A stretch of 62,209 bases of DNA. Source: an uncultured Alphaproteobacteria bacterium. GTDB taxonomy: Bacteria; Pseudomonadota; Alphaproteobacteria; HIMB59; GCA-002718135. The stretch covers positions 1 through 62,209 of the forward strand of contig CACKNC010000008.1 in the NCBI GenBank assembly GCA_902601455.1, written 5' to 3'. Shown one piece after another: positions 29,607-39,289 of this stretch. The stretch's first letter is position 1. Every line of letters begins with the position of its first letter. The notes beneath the pieces are model-generated. The model had not been told where the DNA came from and did no database searches. It saw nothing but the letters and a program-made list of their open reading frames with translations. Both the position numbers and the translations under genes were made by a program.

Positions 29607-30283
29607 TATCGACTCATAACTATCTTAACGTTTTTTAATAATTTTAACATTTTGTTTTCGTCTATTCTGCCAGTGTTTACATTTCTTGGACTAGGGTGAT
29701 AAGAACCAATTAATATTTTTTTATCAGGCAAAAGATATTCTGTTCCATGTTGAAAGACAAAATCTTTTCTCTTAATATCATAATCTTGCATATAAAAATT
29801 TAAACATGCATCAAATGCAATTTTCCCTAAAGCGACAACAGTGTTTATTTTAGTTAAATAATTTATTTCATCTCTAAAAAATTTAAAGCATGTTTTTAAT
29901 TCATCAGGCTTAGGTTTGTCCTCAGGTGGAACACACTTTAAAGCAGTTGTAAGATAAAGGTTTTTAAGTTTTAATCCATCATCTCTTGAGATTGAAAGAC
30001 TTTGATTTGCAAAACCAGCCTTAAACAGACATTTAAAAAGAAAATCTGCTGACTTATCACCTGTAAATACTCTGCCCGTTCTATTGCCACCATGTGCAGC
30101 TGGAGCAAGTCCGATCATGAGTAATTGTGAATTAATATCACCATACCCTGTAATTGGTTTTCCCCAATAATTTTGATCGATATATTGTCTTCTTTTTTCA
30201 TTAGCAATTTTTTCTCGAAAATTAACCAAACGATCACACTGACGGCACTTAGTGATTTTATTATTTAATTTAATTAATGTCAT
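29606..30283 (-). CDS. udgB: Family 5 uracil-DNA glycosylase
   Basis: A 225-aa iron-sulfur uracil-DNA glycosylase that removes uracil (and often other deaminated bases) from DNA. Four cysteines for the 4Fe-4S cluster are seen: C13 and C16 (CRQC), C117 and C132. Motif A reads GLAPAAHGGNRTGR (58-71), the family-5 version that lacks the usual catalytic Asp/Asn, and motif 3 is HPSPRN (His196). It is the first gene of the overlapping chain through zapE and is divergent from the DUF924 gene across only 31 bp, which must hold both promoters. Confidence 0.92.
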   Translation of the reverse strand: MTLIKLNNKITKCRQCDRLVNFREKIANEKRRQYIDQNYWGKPITGYGDINSQLLMIGLAPAAHGGNRTGRVFTGDKSADFLFKCLFKAGFANQSLSISRDDGLKLKNLYLTTALKCVPPEDKPKPDELKTCFKFFRDEINYLTKINTVVALGKIAFDACLNFYMQDYDIKRKDFVFQHGTEYLLPDKKILIGSYHPSPRNVNTGRIDENKMLKLLKNVKIVMSR

Positions 30284-30314
30284 GAAGGTCCGTCTTCTAT
30301 ATTATAGGCGTGAT

Positions 30315-30875
30315 ATGAATGAAAGAGCAAAAGCAATTTTAAATTTCTGGTTTGTGCAATCCTCAATAGAAGATTGGTTTAAAAAAGATGATAAATATGA
30401 TCAAAAAATTAAAAATTTATTTCTAAAAGATCTAAAAAAAGCAATTAATAATGAATATGACGAATGGCAGGATACTGCAATAGAGTGTGTAGCTTTGGTA
30501 ATAATTTTAGATCAGTTTTCAAGAAATCTTTTTAGAAATACCTCGGATTCTTTCGCACAAGATTACAAAACTAGGTTAATTGTAAATGAAGCCGTTGATC
30601 GGGGGTATCTTGAAGAGTTAGATCAACATAAAATACATTTTCTTTTAATGCCACTTATACATAGTGAAGATATAAGTGACCACATCTTTGGCCACAAACT
30701 CATTGACACTTATTTAAAATCATTTGAACATTTTGATAAAGTAAAAAAAGCATGGAATGATCACACTTTACCAATAAAAAAATTTGGACGATATCCTCAT
30801 AGAAATATTATATTAAATAGAAAATCAACACCTGAAGAAGAGGATTTTTTAAAACAACCAAATAGCTCTTGGTAA
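30315..30875 (+). CDS. DUF924 family protein
   Basis: A 186-aa all-helical protein of the DUF924 family. I start at the ATG at 30315 (MNERAKAILNFWF), matching the family's usual beginning; upstream in-frame codons would run into udgB. Conserved motifs include WFKKDDKYD, the VALVIILDQFSRNLFR block, HFLLMPLIHSED and GRYPHRN followed by TPEEEDFL. The function is unknown; TPR-like fold by family knowledge. No operon partner; tRNA-Arg follows after about 100 nt. Confidence 0.88.
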   Translation: MNERAKAILNFWFVQSSIEDWFKKDDKYDQKIKNLFLKDLKKAINNEYDEWQDTAIECVALVIILDQFSRNLFRNTSDSFAQDYKTRLIVNEAVDRGYLEELDQHKIHFLLMPLIHSEDISDHIFGHKLIDTYLKSFEHFDKVKKAWNDHTLPIKKFGRYPHRNIILNRKSTPEEEDFLKQPNSSW

Positions 30876-30979
30876 ATAAACAATAATAATCACAAAGGTT
30901 GTTCAAAAAAGATCTAATTCTTCAAGATTTTATAGAAAAACTAGAAAATTTTTCGAAATAAAATAATATGAGATTAATT

Positions 30980-31054
30980 GGTCTCGTGGTGAAATGGATA
31001 TCACACGTGTCTTCGGAACATGGATTTGGGGTTCGAGTCCCTACGAGACCGCCA
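30980..31054 (+). tRNA. tRNA-Arg (anticodon UCG)
   Basis: Cloverleaf read by hand: acceptor GGTCTCG pairs with CGAGACC, D-arm GTGA/TCAC, anticodon stem CGTGT/ACATG with loop CTTCGGA giving anticodon TCG, T-arm GGG-GTTCGAGT-CCC, discriminator G and an encoded CCA. It decodes CGA and, with wobble, other CGN codons. Only 10 nt separate the CCA from the next gene's ATG. Confidence 0.93.
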
Positions 31055-31064
31055 AAGAACAATT

Positions 31065-31493
31065 ATGAGTATCCCTACATATAGAAAATTTAAAAAAACT
31101 GACACAGAGGCTGTAATTAATTTATGGAAAACGTGTAAACTTGTTGTTGATTGGAATGATCCATTAAAAGATATTAAACGAAAATTGTCTATTAAAGATA
31201 ACCTGTTTATCATTGGAGAAATTAATAAAAAAATCATTGCTACAGCTATGGCTGGATATGATGGTCACCGAGGGTATATATATTATTTAGCAGTTCTTCC
31301 AGAATTACAAAAAAAAGGAATTGGTTCTTCAATTTTATCTATAGTAGAAAAAAAACTCTACAAACTAGGTTGCCCAAAAATTAATTTATTTGTTCGAAAT
31401 ACTAATATTAAAGTGAAAGCGTTTTATAAAACAAATAACTATAAAAAACAGGACGCCCAAATTTATGGGAAAAGACTGATTGACGATAATTAA
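31065..31493 (+). CDS. ypeA: GNAT acetyltransferase, YpeA-like
   Basis: A 142-aa single-domain N-acetyltransferase. The start at 31065 avoids the tRNA and gives MSIPTYRKFKKTDTEAVINL; the in-frame extension upstream would begin inside the tRNA. It parallels E. coli YpeA along its length: LWKTCKLVVDWNDP, GYDGHRGYIYYLAV, acetyl-CoA loop LQKKGIGSSIL, LGCPKINLFVR and GKRLIDDN. The substrate is unknown. It starts 10 nt after tRNA-Arg and interlocks 4 bp with the convergent asd stop. Confidence 0.88.
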   Translation: MSIPTYRKFKKTDTEAVINLWKTCKLVVDWNDPLKDIKRKLSIKDNLFIIGEINKKIIATAMAGYDGHRGYIYYLAVLPELQKKGIGSSILSIVEKKLYKLGCPKINLFVRNTNIKVKAFYKTNNYKKQDAQIYGKRLIDDN

Positions 31494-32533
31494 ATATTTA
31501 AAAAATTTGAATATTGTTTTGTTACTAATTCAGCAATTTGCACTGCATTAAGAGCAGCACCTTTTCGTAAATTATCTGCCACTACCCAAATATTTAATCC
31601 GTTATCAACACTATCATCTTCGCGAATTCTACTAACATATACTTTATCTTCTCCAGCAGATTCCACGGGGGTTACATAACCCTCATCTTTTCTAAAATCG
31701 ATAACTGAAATACCCTCAAAGTTTTTCAATAATTTAGTTGCCTCTACATCACTTAAAGGTGAGTCAAATTCAATATTAATAGATTCTGCATGACTGATAA
31801 AAACAGGAACTCGGACACATGTAGCGGATACCTTAATTCCTTCATCTAATATTTTTTTTGTTTCATTAACCATTTTTTCTTCTTCTTTAGTACTTCCATT
31901 ATCAAGAAAGGTATCAATGTGAGGAATGACATTAAATGCTATTTGTTTAGTAAATTTATTTTTTTCAATATTTTTATTTGTATAGATATGTTGTGTTTGA
32001 TTAAATAATTCATCCATCGCATCTTTGCCCGCGCCAGAGACAGATTGGTACGTTGACACTACGACTCTATTTATTATTGCTTGGTCATGAAGAGGTTTAA
32101 GAGCTACAACCATTTGAATAGTTGAGCAATTTGGATTGGCAATTATATTACTGCGATCATCATTATTAAAAAATTCTTCTAAAGCAGAAGCATTTACCTC
32201 AGGAACTATTAAAGGTACATTATCATGCATTCTAAAATGTGAAGTATTATCAATTACAAGACAGCCAGCTTTTGCCGCCTTAGGAGCAAACTCTGCGGAT
32301 ACTTTTCCTCCAGGAGAGAAAAGGCCAATCTGAACTTTAGAAAAATCAAACTCAGCAAGATCTTCAACAATTAATTCTTCACCTCTAAACTCGATTGCTT
32401 GTCCTTTTGATCGAGAAGAGGCTAACAAATACAATTGATCAACAGGGAATTCTTTATCTTCTAATATTTGAATAATTTCTCTTCCAACATTGCCTGTCGC
32501 GCCAGCAATAGCGATATTAAATTTTGTGCTCAT
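31490..32533 (-). CDS. asd: Aspartate-semialdehyde dehydrogenase
   Basis: A 347-aa NADPH enzyme making aspartate semialdehyde for lysine/DAP, threonine and methionine synthesis. I use the ATG at 32533 (MSTKFNIAIAGATGNVG); the longer reading overlaps leuB. The NADP motif GATGNVG (11-17), catalytic cysteine in ANPNCSTIQ (Cys136) and the CVRVPVFISHAESINIEF active-site histidine segment are intact. It is the last gene of the ffh-leu operon, 4 nt after leuB. Confidence 0.95.
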   Translation of the reverse strand: MSTKFNIAIAGATGNVGREIIQILEDKEFPVDQLYLLASSRSKGQAIEFRGEELIVEDLAEFDFSKVQIGLFSPGGKVSAEFAPKAAKAGCLVIDNTSHFRMHDNVPLIVPEVNASALEEFFNNDDRSNIIANPNCSTIQMVVALKPLHDQAIINRVVVSTYQSVSGAGKDAMDELFNQTQHIYTNKNIEKNKFTKQIAFNVIPHIDTFLDNGSTKEEEKMVNETKKILDEGIKVSATCVRVPVFISHAESINIEFDSPLSDVEATKLLKNFEGISVIDFRKDEGYVTPVESAGEDKVYVSRIREDDSVDNGLNIWVVADNLRKGAALNAVQIAELVTKQYSNFLNI

Positions 32534-32537
32534 TTTA

Positions 32538-33650
32538 TTAGCTACCTGATAAATTGTTAAGTTCTTCAATAACGGCTTTACCCATATCTTGGGTTGATAC
32601 GATCTTATCAGCGCCGTCACTAATATCAGCAGTTCTCAAGCCTTTTGATAAAACTGCTTGAACTGCATTTTCAACTAAGACACTATCTTCTTGCATATTA
32701 AAACTATATTTTAACATCATGGCAAAACTCATAATCATAGCAAGTGGATTGGCCTTACCTTGTCCAGCAATATCAGGCGCACTTCCATGAACAGGCTCAT
32801 ACATCGCTGCTCTTGAACCATTTTCCACCACTGGACCTAATGATGCAGAGGGTAACATTCCCAACGATCCTGTTAACATTGCTGCTATATCACTTAGAAG
32901 ATCTCCAAATAAATTGTCTGTTAAAATAACATCAAATTGTTTAGGATTTCGAACAAGTTGCATTGCACAGTTATCTGCTAACATATGAAAAAGCTCAACA
33001 TCTTGAAATTCTTTTTGATGAATATTTGAAACTGTATTTTTCCAAAACATTCCTGTTTCCATTACATTTGATTTTTCAACAGAAGTAACTTTATTATCTC
33101 GTAATTTTGCTAGATCAAAAGCTACGCGTGTTATTCTTGTAATTTCAGAAGTGGTATAGCTTTGAGTATCAATTGCTTTTTCCTCATTATCATTTATTTT
33201 TGACACTCCACGTGGTTGTCCAAAATAAACGCCGCTTGTAAGTTCTCTTAGAATAAGAATATCAAGTCCTTTAACTAAATTAAGCTTTAAAGGTGATGCT
33301 TCAGCTAGTGCATCAAATACTACAGCAGGTCTTAAATTAGCAAATAAATCTAATTCCTTTCTTAATCTTAATAAAGCAGCCTCTGGACGTTTTTCTCTTT
33401 CAACATTATCCCATTGAGGGCCTCCAACTGCGCCAAACAAAACAGCATCTGCGTCCAAAGCTTCTTGCATTGTTTCATCACTTATAGAGTCACCTTCTTT
33501 ATCGTAGGCTGTACCACCAACTAAACGCTCAGATATATCAAAAGACATTGATCTTGTTTTTGATAGCCAATCAATGATTTTGAGAACCTCTGCCATAACT
33601 TCATTTCCAATTCCATCTCCTGGCAAAACTAGTATTTTTTTATTACTCAT
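32538..33650 (-). CDS. leuB: 3-isopropylmalate dehydrogenase
   Basis: A 370-aa NAD-dependent decarboxylating dehydrogenase, third step of leucine synthesis. [38 protein letters not shown], the substrate arginines in LFANLRPA and [15 protein letters not shown], metal-binding aspartates in [12 protein letters not shown] and the NAD-binding [18 protein letters not shown] are all seen. The length is normal. It directly follows leuD and precedes asd. Confidence 0.97.
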   Translation of the reverse strand: MSNKKILVLPGDGIGNEVMAEVLKIIDWLSKTRSMSFDISERLVGGTAYDKEGDSISDETMQEALDADAVLFGAVGGPQWDNVEREKRPEAALLRLRKELDLFANLRPAVVFDALAEASPLKLNLVKGLDILILRELTSGVYFGQPRGVSKINDNEEKAIDTQSYTTSEITRITRVAFDLAKLRDNKVTSVEKSNVMETGMFWKNTVSNIHQKEFQDVELFHMLADNCAMQLVRNPKQFDVILTDNLFGDLLSDIAAMLTGSLGMLPSASLGPVVENGSRAAMYEPVHGSAPDIAGQGKANPLAMIMSFAMMLKYSFNMQEDSVLVENAVQAVLSKGLRTADISDGADKIVSTQDMGKAVIEELNNLSGS

Positions 33651-34253
33651 TTATATAATCCAGGGATGTGATGATTTAAGAGTAGCTTCATATTGAGTTA
33701 TTTTTTCTTTTTTCTGAAGAGTTAAACCAATATCATCAAGACCTTCTAATAAACATTTTTTTCTAAATTCATCTATTTCGAAATCTATTGAACTATCATC
33801 TTCAGAAATAATTTTTTGCTTCTCCAAGTCCACAGTAAGCAATTTTTTATTATTTGCCTGCTCCATTAAAATATCAACTTTATCTTGAGTAAGACGAATT
33901 GGGAGAATTCCATTTTTAAAACAATTGTTATAAAAAATATCAGCAAAGCTTGGGGCTATTATGCATTTAAAACCAAAATCTAAGAGAGACCAAGGAGCAT
34001 GTTCTCTACTTGAACCACAACCAAAATTATCTCCTGCAATAAGAATAGATGCTTCTTTATAAGGGTCCCAATTTAGAACAAAATCATTTTTTATATTACC
34101 CTGCATATCAAAACGAAGTTCATGAAAAAGATTTTTACCTAAACCTGATCGCTTTATTGTTTTTAGAAACTGCTTTGGTATGATCATGTCAGTATCAACA
34201 TTCATCATTGGAAGAGGCGCAGCAATACCTTTTAAGATTTCAAATTTTTCCAT
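33651..34253 (-). CDS. leuD: 3-isopropylmalate dehydratase small subunit
   Basis: A 200-aa subunit with the swivelling domain of isopropylmalate isomerase. [16 protein letters not shown] and [19 protein letters not shown] form the substrate loop, and [20 protein letters not shown] follows. It works with LeuC, overlapping its stop by 1 nt, and is followed immediately by leuB, giving a leuC-leuD-leuB set. leuA is not in the window. Confidence 0.96.
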   Translation of the reverse strand: MEKFEILKGIAAPLPMMNVDTDMIIPKQFLKTIKRSGLGKNLFHELRFDMQGNIKNDFVLNWDPYKEASILIAGDNFGCGSSREHAPWSLLDFGFKCIIAPSFADIFYNNCFKNGILPIRLTQDKVDILMEQANNKKLLTVDLEKQKIISEDDSSIDFEIDEFRKKCLLEGLDDIGLTLQKKEKITQYEATLKSSHPWII

Positions 34254-35656
34254 TACAGATCACTTTCTTGTGCAAAGGTTCCTTTAATAGCTGATGCAGC
34301 AGCAACAACTGGACTTACTAAATGAGTTCTGCCTTCTCTACCTTGTCTACCTTCGAAGTTTCTGTTCGAAGTTGAGGCACATCTTTCCTTCGGTTTTAAC
34401 TGATCTGGATTCATAGCTAAACACATGGAACATCCAGGTTCTCTCCAATCAAATCCAGCATCAATAAAAATTTTATCTAGACCTTCTCTCTCAGCCTGCT
34501 CTTTCACTAATCCAGAACCAGGAACTATCATAGAATCAACTGACACTTTTTTTCCTTCAACAACTCTTGCCACTTCTCTTAAATCTTCAATTCTTCCATT
34601 GGTGCAAGAACCAATAAACACTTTATCAATTTTTATTTTTTCAATTTCTTGATCAGGCTCTAAACCCATATATTCTAAAGAACGCTCAACAGCTTTTTTT
34701 CTATTAACATCATCTATTTTGTCTGGGTTTGGAACTTTTCCATTTATTGGAGCTACATCTTGAGGGCTTGTTCCCCAAGTTATTTGTGGAGTTATCTCTT
34801 CAGCATTGATGATTATTTCCTTATCATATTTAGCGTTTTCATCTGAAGGTAATGACTTCCAGAATTCTACTGCCTTATCCCAATTTTCTTCCTTTGGCGC
34901 ATAAGGTCTTCCTTTGATGTAATCAAATGTTGTTTGATCAGGAGCAATTAAACCTGCTCTTGCACCTGCTTCTATACTCATGTTACAAATAGTCATTCGA
35001 CCTTCCATACTAAGTGATTGAATTGCCTCACCAGCATATTCAATAACATACCCTGTTCCACCTGCTGTTCCAATAACGCCAATTATATGTAAAATTATAT
35101 CTTTAGCACCAACACCAGGTTTAAGATTTCCATTAACAGAAATTTTCATATTTTTTGCTGGCTGCTGAATTAAAGTTTGACTTGCTAAAACATGCTCCAC
35201 TTCACTTGTACCTATCCCAAAAGCAAGTGCACCGAATGCTCCATGTGTTGCTGTGTGACTATCGCCACATACAATTGTCATTCCTGGCTGAGTTATTCCT
35301 TGCTCTGGTCCCACAATATGAACAATTCCTTGCCTTCTATCAAGAAGAGGGAATATTGTAACTCCAAATTCTTTACAATTGTTTTCAAGTGTCTCTACTT
35401 GAATTCTACTTTCTTCATTATCAATTCCTTTAGACCTATCTGATGTTGGTACGTTGTGGTCAGCAACTGCAAAAGTACTTTCCGGACGATGAACTTTTCT
35501 TTTATTATCTCTTAAACCCTCAAATGCTTGTGGGCTTGTTACTTCATGAACTAAATGTCGGTCAATATATATAAGACATGTTCCATCGTCTTGTTGATGA
35601 ACAAGATGTTGGTACCAAATTTTATCAAAAAGAGTTTTAGGCTTAGGATTGTTCAT
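34253..35656 (-). CDS. leuC: 3-isopropylmalate dehydratase large subunit
   Basis: A 467-aa aconitase-family subunit holding a 4Fe-4S cluster. [19 protein letters not shown], the [15 protein letters not shown] stretch, [20 protein letters not shown], and the cluster cysteines in [11 protein letters not shown] and [11 protein letters not shown] are visible. It isomerises 2- to 3-isopropylmalate with LeuD. Its first 14 nt overlap the end of rplS, tying leucine synthesis to the ribosomal-protein operon. Confidence 0.96.
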   Translation of the reverse strand: MNNPKPKTLFDKIWYQHLVHQQDDGTCLIYIDRHLVHEVTSPQAFEGLRDNKRKVHRPESTFAVADHNVPTSDRSKGIDNEESRIQVETLENNCKEFGVTIFPLLDRRQGIVHIVGPEQGITQPGMTIVCGDSHTATHGAFGALAFGIGTSEVEHVLASQTLIQQPAKNMKISVNGNLKPGVGAKDIILHIIGVIGTAGGTGYVIEYAGEAIQSLSMEGRMTICNMSIEAGARAGLIAPDQTTFDYIKGRPYAPKEENWDKAVEFWKSLPSDENAKYDKEIIINAEEITPQITWGTSPQDVAPINGKVPNPDKIDDVNRKKAVERSLEYMGLEPDQEIEKIKIDKVFIGSCTNGRIEDLREVARVVEGKKVSVDSMIVPGSGLVKEQAEREGLDKIFIDAGFDWREPGCSMCLAMNPDQLKPKERCASTSNRNFEGRQGREGRTHLVSPVVAAASAIKGTFAQESDL

Positions 35657-36236
35657 CCGTTTTTTTTTCAGCTTCCTCTGCTGGTGCCTCTTCTTTATTT
35701 TCTTCTACCTTAACTTCTTCAGCAGGTTCTTCTTTTTTTTCATCCTGAGCTGCTACAGCTTCTTTTGACTCTTCAACATTTTCTTGCTCAGCAACAACAG
35801 ATGTCTCATCTGTGTTTGAAGTATTTTCTTCTACAGGAGCCTCCTCAATAATTGAATATTGATCTGCTTCATCACCTCTATCACGATCAGCAATTCGAGC
35901 TTTTTTACCTGTTCTATCTCTTAAATAATACAGCTTAGCTCTTCTTACATCACCTTTTCGTATAACTTCAATTTTTTCGATAATTGGACTAAATAAAGGA
36001 AATACTCTTTCTACACCTTCTCCATGTGAGAGTTTTCTAACTGTAAAGTTAGAGTTTACAGAGTTATTTTTTCTAGCAATGCACATTCCCTCAAAAGCCT
36101 GAAGTCTTGATTTGTCACCCTCTGTAATTCTTATTGTAACCTTAAGTGTGTCTCCAGGACGAAAAGTAGGAATTCGTTTCTTTCCAGTTAATCTCTCAAT
36201 TTGTTTTTTTTCAAACGTTTGCAATAAATTGTTCAT
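35643..36236 (-). CDS. rplS: Ribosomal protein L19 with long acidic C-terminal tail
   Basis: A 197-aa protein. The first ~115 residues are a standard L19 ([67 protein letters not shown]), located at the 30S-50S interface. The rest, about 75 residues, is a low-complexity Glu/Ala/Val/Lys tail rich in EE, AEE and PAEE. Typical L19 is about 115-130 aa, so this is a large extension. It follows trmD by 2 nt, as in the common rpsP-rimM-trmD-rplS order, and overlaps leuC by 14 nt. Confidence 0.95.
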   Translation of the reverse strand: MNNLLQTFEKKQIERLTGKKRIPTFRPGDTLKVTIRITEGDKSRLQAFEGMCIARKNNSVNSNFTVRKLSHGEGVERVFPLFSPIIEKIEVIRKGDVRRAKLYYLRDRTGKKARIADRDRGDEADQYSIIEEAPVEENTSNTDETSVVAEQENVEESKEAVAAQDEKKEEPAEEVKVEENKEEAPAEEAEKKTDEQS

Positions 36237-36238
36237 AC

Positions 36239-36955
36239 TTAATCCTGTTCTTGTTCTTTTTTACTATATAAATCAGGTCTAATTTTTTTAGTTTTTTCAA
36301 CCGACTTATCTTGTCTCCATTTTTTTATATTACCATGATGACCTGAGCTTAATACTTCAGGAACATCATACTTGTTGCCCAGAGAGTCCTCCCATATCTT
36401 TGGTCTCGTATAGTGAGGATACTCTAGTAGATTATTAGAAAAACTCTCTTCTAATAAACTTTCCGGATGCCCTAATACTCCAGGAATGAGACGAATACAA
36501 CCTTCAAGTAGCACTTGAGCTGCAATCTCTCCTCCAGCCAATACATAATCTCCTATACTAACCTCTTCAAAACCCAATACATCAATTGCTCTTTGATCAA
36601 CGCCTTCAAATCGACCACAAAGGATAATAATTTCATCTAATTTAGCCAAAATTCCTAGTTTTTTTTGATTTAATAAAGATCCTGAGGGAGTCAGATATAT
36701 CTTTGTTGATTTAGCATTGATATTACTTGAGACTGATAAAAGAGCTTTTTCTACCACATCTGGTCTTAAAATCATTCCTGGACCTCCCCCAAAAGGCTCA
36801 TCATCAACACTCTTTCTATTATCAATACCAAAATCGTGTAAATTTATAGTTTCTAATTTGAAAATATTTTCTTTAAGTGCTTTGCCCATCAAAGAATGAG
36901 CTAACCCACCAGGAAACATTTCCGGGTAACCTGTCAAAATTTTTACATTAATCAT
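36239..36955 (-). CDS. trmD: tRNA (guanine-37-N1)-methyltransferase
   Basis: A 238-aa SPOUT methyltransferase that makes m1G37 in tRNAs and prevents +1 frameshifting. I choose the ATG at 36955 ([16 protein letters not shown]) over a TTG two codons upstream. Landmarks are [30 protein letters not shown], the trefoil-knot SAM loop [19 protein letters not shown] and [11 protein letters not shown]. It overlaps the rimM end by 8 nt and precedes rplS by 2 nt. Confidence 0.95.
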   Translation of the reverse strand: MINVKILTGYPEMFPGGLAHSLMGKALKENIFKLETINLHDFGIDNRKSVDDEPFGGGPGMILRPDVVEKALLSVSSNINAKSTKIYLTPSGSLLNQKKLGILAKLDEIIILCGRFEGVDQRAIDVLGFEEVSIGDYVLAGGEIAAQVLLEGCIRLIPGVLGHPESLLEESFSNNLLEYPHYTRPKIWEDSLGNKYDVPEVLSSGHHGNIKKWRQDKSVEKTKKIRPDLYSKKEQEQD

Positions 36956-37457
36956 TATCAATAATTCCTTTTATTGGATCTACTAAAATAATTTTTTTTT
37001 CTAAATCTACGGACAAAACATTATCATCTAAAGGTATATAAATTTTTTTATTTTTATAAATTGTTTCTAATAGATCTCCTGCTCCAAAATTATCTACACT
37101 AATAACATTACCTAGAGAGTTTCCATTCTTATGGATAATATCACAACCGATTAAATCACTAACTAGATACTCATTAGGATTAACTGAAGGAAAATTTTCT
37201 TTAAATGAAAAAATTTTTTGATTTTTTAATTCCTCAGCGTCATCACGATTTTTACAATGAGATGGAAGTGCAACACATTTTTCTTGTCGCATTACAACCG
37301 ACTCAAAACTCCACTTAATAGATTGATCAAAATTATAATATTGATCAAGTGATCTAAAAACATCAATTGTTGATGTTAATAGATTTACTTTGATCTCACC
37401 CTTCAAACCAATAGGTGCACCGAATGTACCAACATGAACAAAATTTGATTTATTCAA
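36948..37457 (-). CDS. rimM: 16S rRNA processing protein RimM
   Basis: A 169-aa ribosome maturation factor for the 30S head. The start has VHVGTFGAPIGLKGEIKV, the RimM beta-barrel motif; the middle has CKNRDDAEELKNQKIF and the C-terminal PRC-barrel reads YLVSDLIGCDI and NFGAGDLLETI. It binds S19 and promotes 16S maturation. It is between rpsP (3 nt gap) and trmD (8-nt overlap). Confidence 0.92.
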   Translation of the reverse strand: MNKSNFVHVGTFGAPIGLKGEIKVNLLTSTIDVFRSLDQYYNFDQSIKWSFESVVMRQEKCVALPSHCKNRDDAEELKNQKIFSFKENFPSVNPNEYLVSDLIGCDIIHKNGNSLGNVISVDNFGAGDLLETIYKNKKIYIPLDDNVLSVDLEKKIILVDPIKGIIDND

Positions 37458-37460
37458 ACT

Positions 37461-37856
37461 TTACTCTGTTTTTTTATCGTCTGCTTCTGCTGGTGCTTCT
37501 GCAGCCTTCTTAGCTTCTTCTTCTTTTTCTTTAGCAGCAGCTAATCTTTCTTGAGCTTTTTTCTTTGGTAAATGTTTTTTTGTTTTTTCAGTAATAACTG
37601 GCTTTTCAACAACATCTAACTTACTCAAAAATAAAGTTACTCTGTCAGAAGGCTGAGCTCCTTTTGCTATCCAATCTTTTGTTTTTTCAACATCAATTTT
37701 TACTCTCTCTGGACTGTCTTTTGGAAGCATTGGATTGTATGTACCTACTTGATCAATAAATTTACCATCTCTTGAGCGTCTAGAGTCTGCAACTACTATT
37801 CTATAGAAGGGTCTTTTTTTTGCTCCACCTCTTGCTAATCTAATTCTTACTGGCAT
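37461..37856 (-). CDS. rpsP: Ribosomal protein S16 with C-terminal extension
   Basis: A 131-aa S16. The first ~80 residues are canonical ([55 protein letters not shown]). A lysine-rich then Ala/Glu-rich tail ([20 protein letters not shown]) adds about 45 residues. S16 stabilises the 30S body. It lies between ffh (18 nt upstream gap) and rimM. Confidence 0.95.
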   Translation of the reverse strand: MPVRIRLARGGAKKRPFYRIVVADSRRSRDGKFIDQVGTYNPMLPKDSPERVKIDVEKTKDWIAKGAQPSDRVTLFLSKLDVVEKPVITEKTKKHLPKKKAQERLAAAKEKEEEAKKAAEAPAEADDKKTE

Positions 37857-37874
37857 AATTTTTCCTTTCTTATT

Positions 37875-39239
37875 TTAGTTTAATTTGGGCGGGAAGTTAC
37901 CTTGCAATTTTTGCATTAAATCATTAGGCATTCCACCCTTACCCATTGATTTCATTCTCTTCATCATTTTTTGTGATTGAAGAAACTGTTTTAAAAGCTT
38001 GTTTACATCTTGAACTCTAGTTCCAGAGCCTTTTGATATTCTTATTTTTCTAGAAGCCTTGATTAAATTAGGATCAGCTCTTTCTTTTTTAGTCATTGAA
38101 TTAATAATAGCAATTTGATGATTAATTAAGCTATCAGATATTTTATTTTCAGCCATGAGCTTTTGAGCTTTTGAAACCCCAGGAAGCATTGACAATATAC
38201 CTGATACGCCTCCCATATTTCCCATTTGTTTTAATTGTTTAGCAAAATCATCTAAATCAAAATTACCTTTAGACATTTTTTTTGCTAAATTTTCCATTTC
38301 ATCTTGATCAATATTTTCGGCAGCTTTTTCAACCAAACTAACAATGTCTCCCATTCCTAAAATTCGTTGAGCAATTCTCTCAGGATGAAAAGGTTCAAAG
38401 TTTTCTATTTTTTCTCCAACTCCAATAAATTTTACAGGTGAATTGGTTATTGATTTAATAGATAATGCAGCACCACCTCTACTATCTCCATCAATACGTG
38501 TGAGTATCGAACCTGTAATATTTACAGCTTCACTAAAATTTTTTGCTATATTTGCAGCGTCTTGTCCTGTTAGAGCATCTGCAACCAGCAAAGTTTCTTG
38601 AGGTTTAAAAAATTTTTCAATTTCAATTAATTCTTTCATTAAATCTTCATCCACAACTTGTCTTCCAGCTGTATCAAGAATTACGACATCAAATAAATTC
38701 TTTTGAGCATATTCCAGAGTTTCACTGACTATTTGATTAACAGAACTAAAGCTATGATTAAAGAAATCTACTTGAACTTGCTCTGCTAAGACCTTCAATT
38801 GTTCTTGTGCTGCTGGTCTATAAATATCTGCAGAAGATAATAAAACTTTTTTCTTTGAAGATTTTACTAAATGATTTGCAAGTTTTGCAACTGAAGTTGT
38901 TTTTCCTGACCCTTGAAGTCCACAAAATAAAATTTTTGTCATCTGTGATTTGACAATTTTAAGTGGTTGGTTTTCGGAACCAAGAATATTTACCAACTCA
39001 TCTTGCACAAGCTTAATAATCATTTGATCCGGCTTGATTGATTTTAAAACTTCTTTACCTAAAATACTCTCTTTAACTGAGCTAATAAAATCCTTTACAA
39101 CAACCAAAGCTACATCAGCTTCTAAAAGAGCAATACGTATCTCTCGAAGTGTAGAATCTAAATCTGAATCAGAAATAACTGCTTTGCCACGTATTCCACG
39201 AACAATTTTTTCAAATTTATCATTTAATGTTTCAAACAT
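37875..39239 (-). CDS. ffh: Signal recognition particle GTPase Ffh
   Basis: A 454-aa SRP54 homologue. I start at the ATG at 39239 (MFETLNDKFEKIVRGIRG), the family's usual beginning. The N-domain is followed by the G-domain (GLQGSGKTTSVAKLA at 107-121, DTAGR, TRIDGDSRGGAAL, GVGEKIENFEPFHPERIAQR) and a methionine-rich M-domain (KMMKRMKSMGKGGMP) that binds signal peptides and 4.5S RNA. First gene of the ffh-rpsP-rimM-trmD-rplS-leuCDB-asd operon; a hairpin leader lies 21 nt upstream. Confidence 0.97.
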   Translation of the reverse strand: MFETLNDKFEKIVRGIRGKAVISDSDLDSTLREIRIALLEADVALVVVKDFISSVKESILGKEVLKSIKPDQMIIKLVQDELVNILGSENQPLKIVKSQMTKILFCGLQGSGKTTSVAKLANHLVKSSKKKVLLSSADIYRPAAQEQLKVLAEQVQVDFFNHSFSSVNQIVSETLEYAQKNLFDVVILDTAGRQVVDEDLMKELIEIEKFFKPQETLLVADALTGQDAANIAKNFSEAVNITGSILTRIDGDSRGGAALSIKSITNSPVKFIGVGEKIENFEPFHPERIAQRILGMGDIVSLVEKAAENIDQDEMENLAKKMSKGNFDLDDFAKQLKQMGNMGGVSGILSMLPGVSKAQKLMAENKISDSLINHQIAIINSMTKKERADPNLIKASRKIRISKGSGTRVQDVNKLLKQFLQSQKMMKRMKSMGKGGMPNDLMQKLQGNFPPKLN

Positions 39240-39260
39240 TTTTCTCCAATAGCAAATTGA

Positions 39261-39289
39261 CACCAGGGCACGAAACTCGTGGGCTGATG
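39261..39289 (-). promoter_or_regulatory. Two-stem hairpin in the ffh operon leader
   Basis: On the minus strand the RNA would read CATCAG-CC-CACGA-GTT-TCGTG-CC-CTGGTG: a 6-bp outer stem with one G-U pair, a symmetrical CC/CC internal loop, a perfect 5-bp inner stem and a 3-nt loop. It ends 21 nt before the ffh start codon and is clearly richer in G+C than its surroundings. It could be a protein- or ligand-binding regulator of the operon. Confidence 0.5.

Noticed and set aside
30252..30314. Longer start for the DUF924 gene inside udgB
   Set aside because: The extra residues have no similarity to the family, whose usual start (AKAILNFWF) follows the ATG at 30315.
31001..31237. Minus-strand frame across tRNA-Arg and the GNAT gene
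   Set aside because: It is antisense to a clear tRNA and a well-matched acetyltransferase and has no recognisable product.
32534..32620. Longer N-terminus of Asd reading into leuB
   Set aside because: The extension lies wholly within leuB and is unlike Asd proteins, which begin just before the GATGNVG motif.
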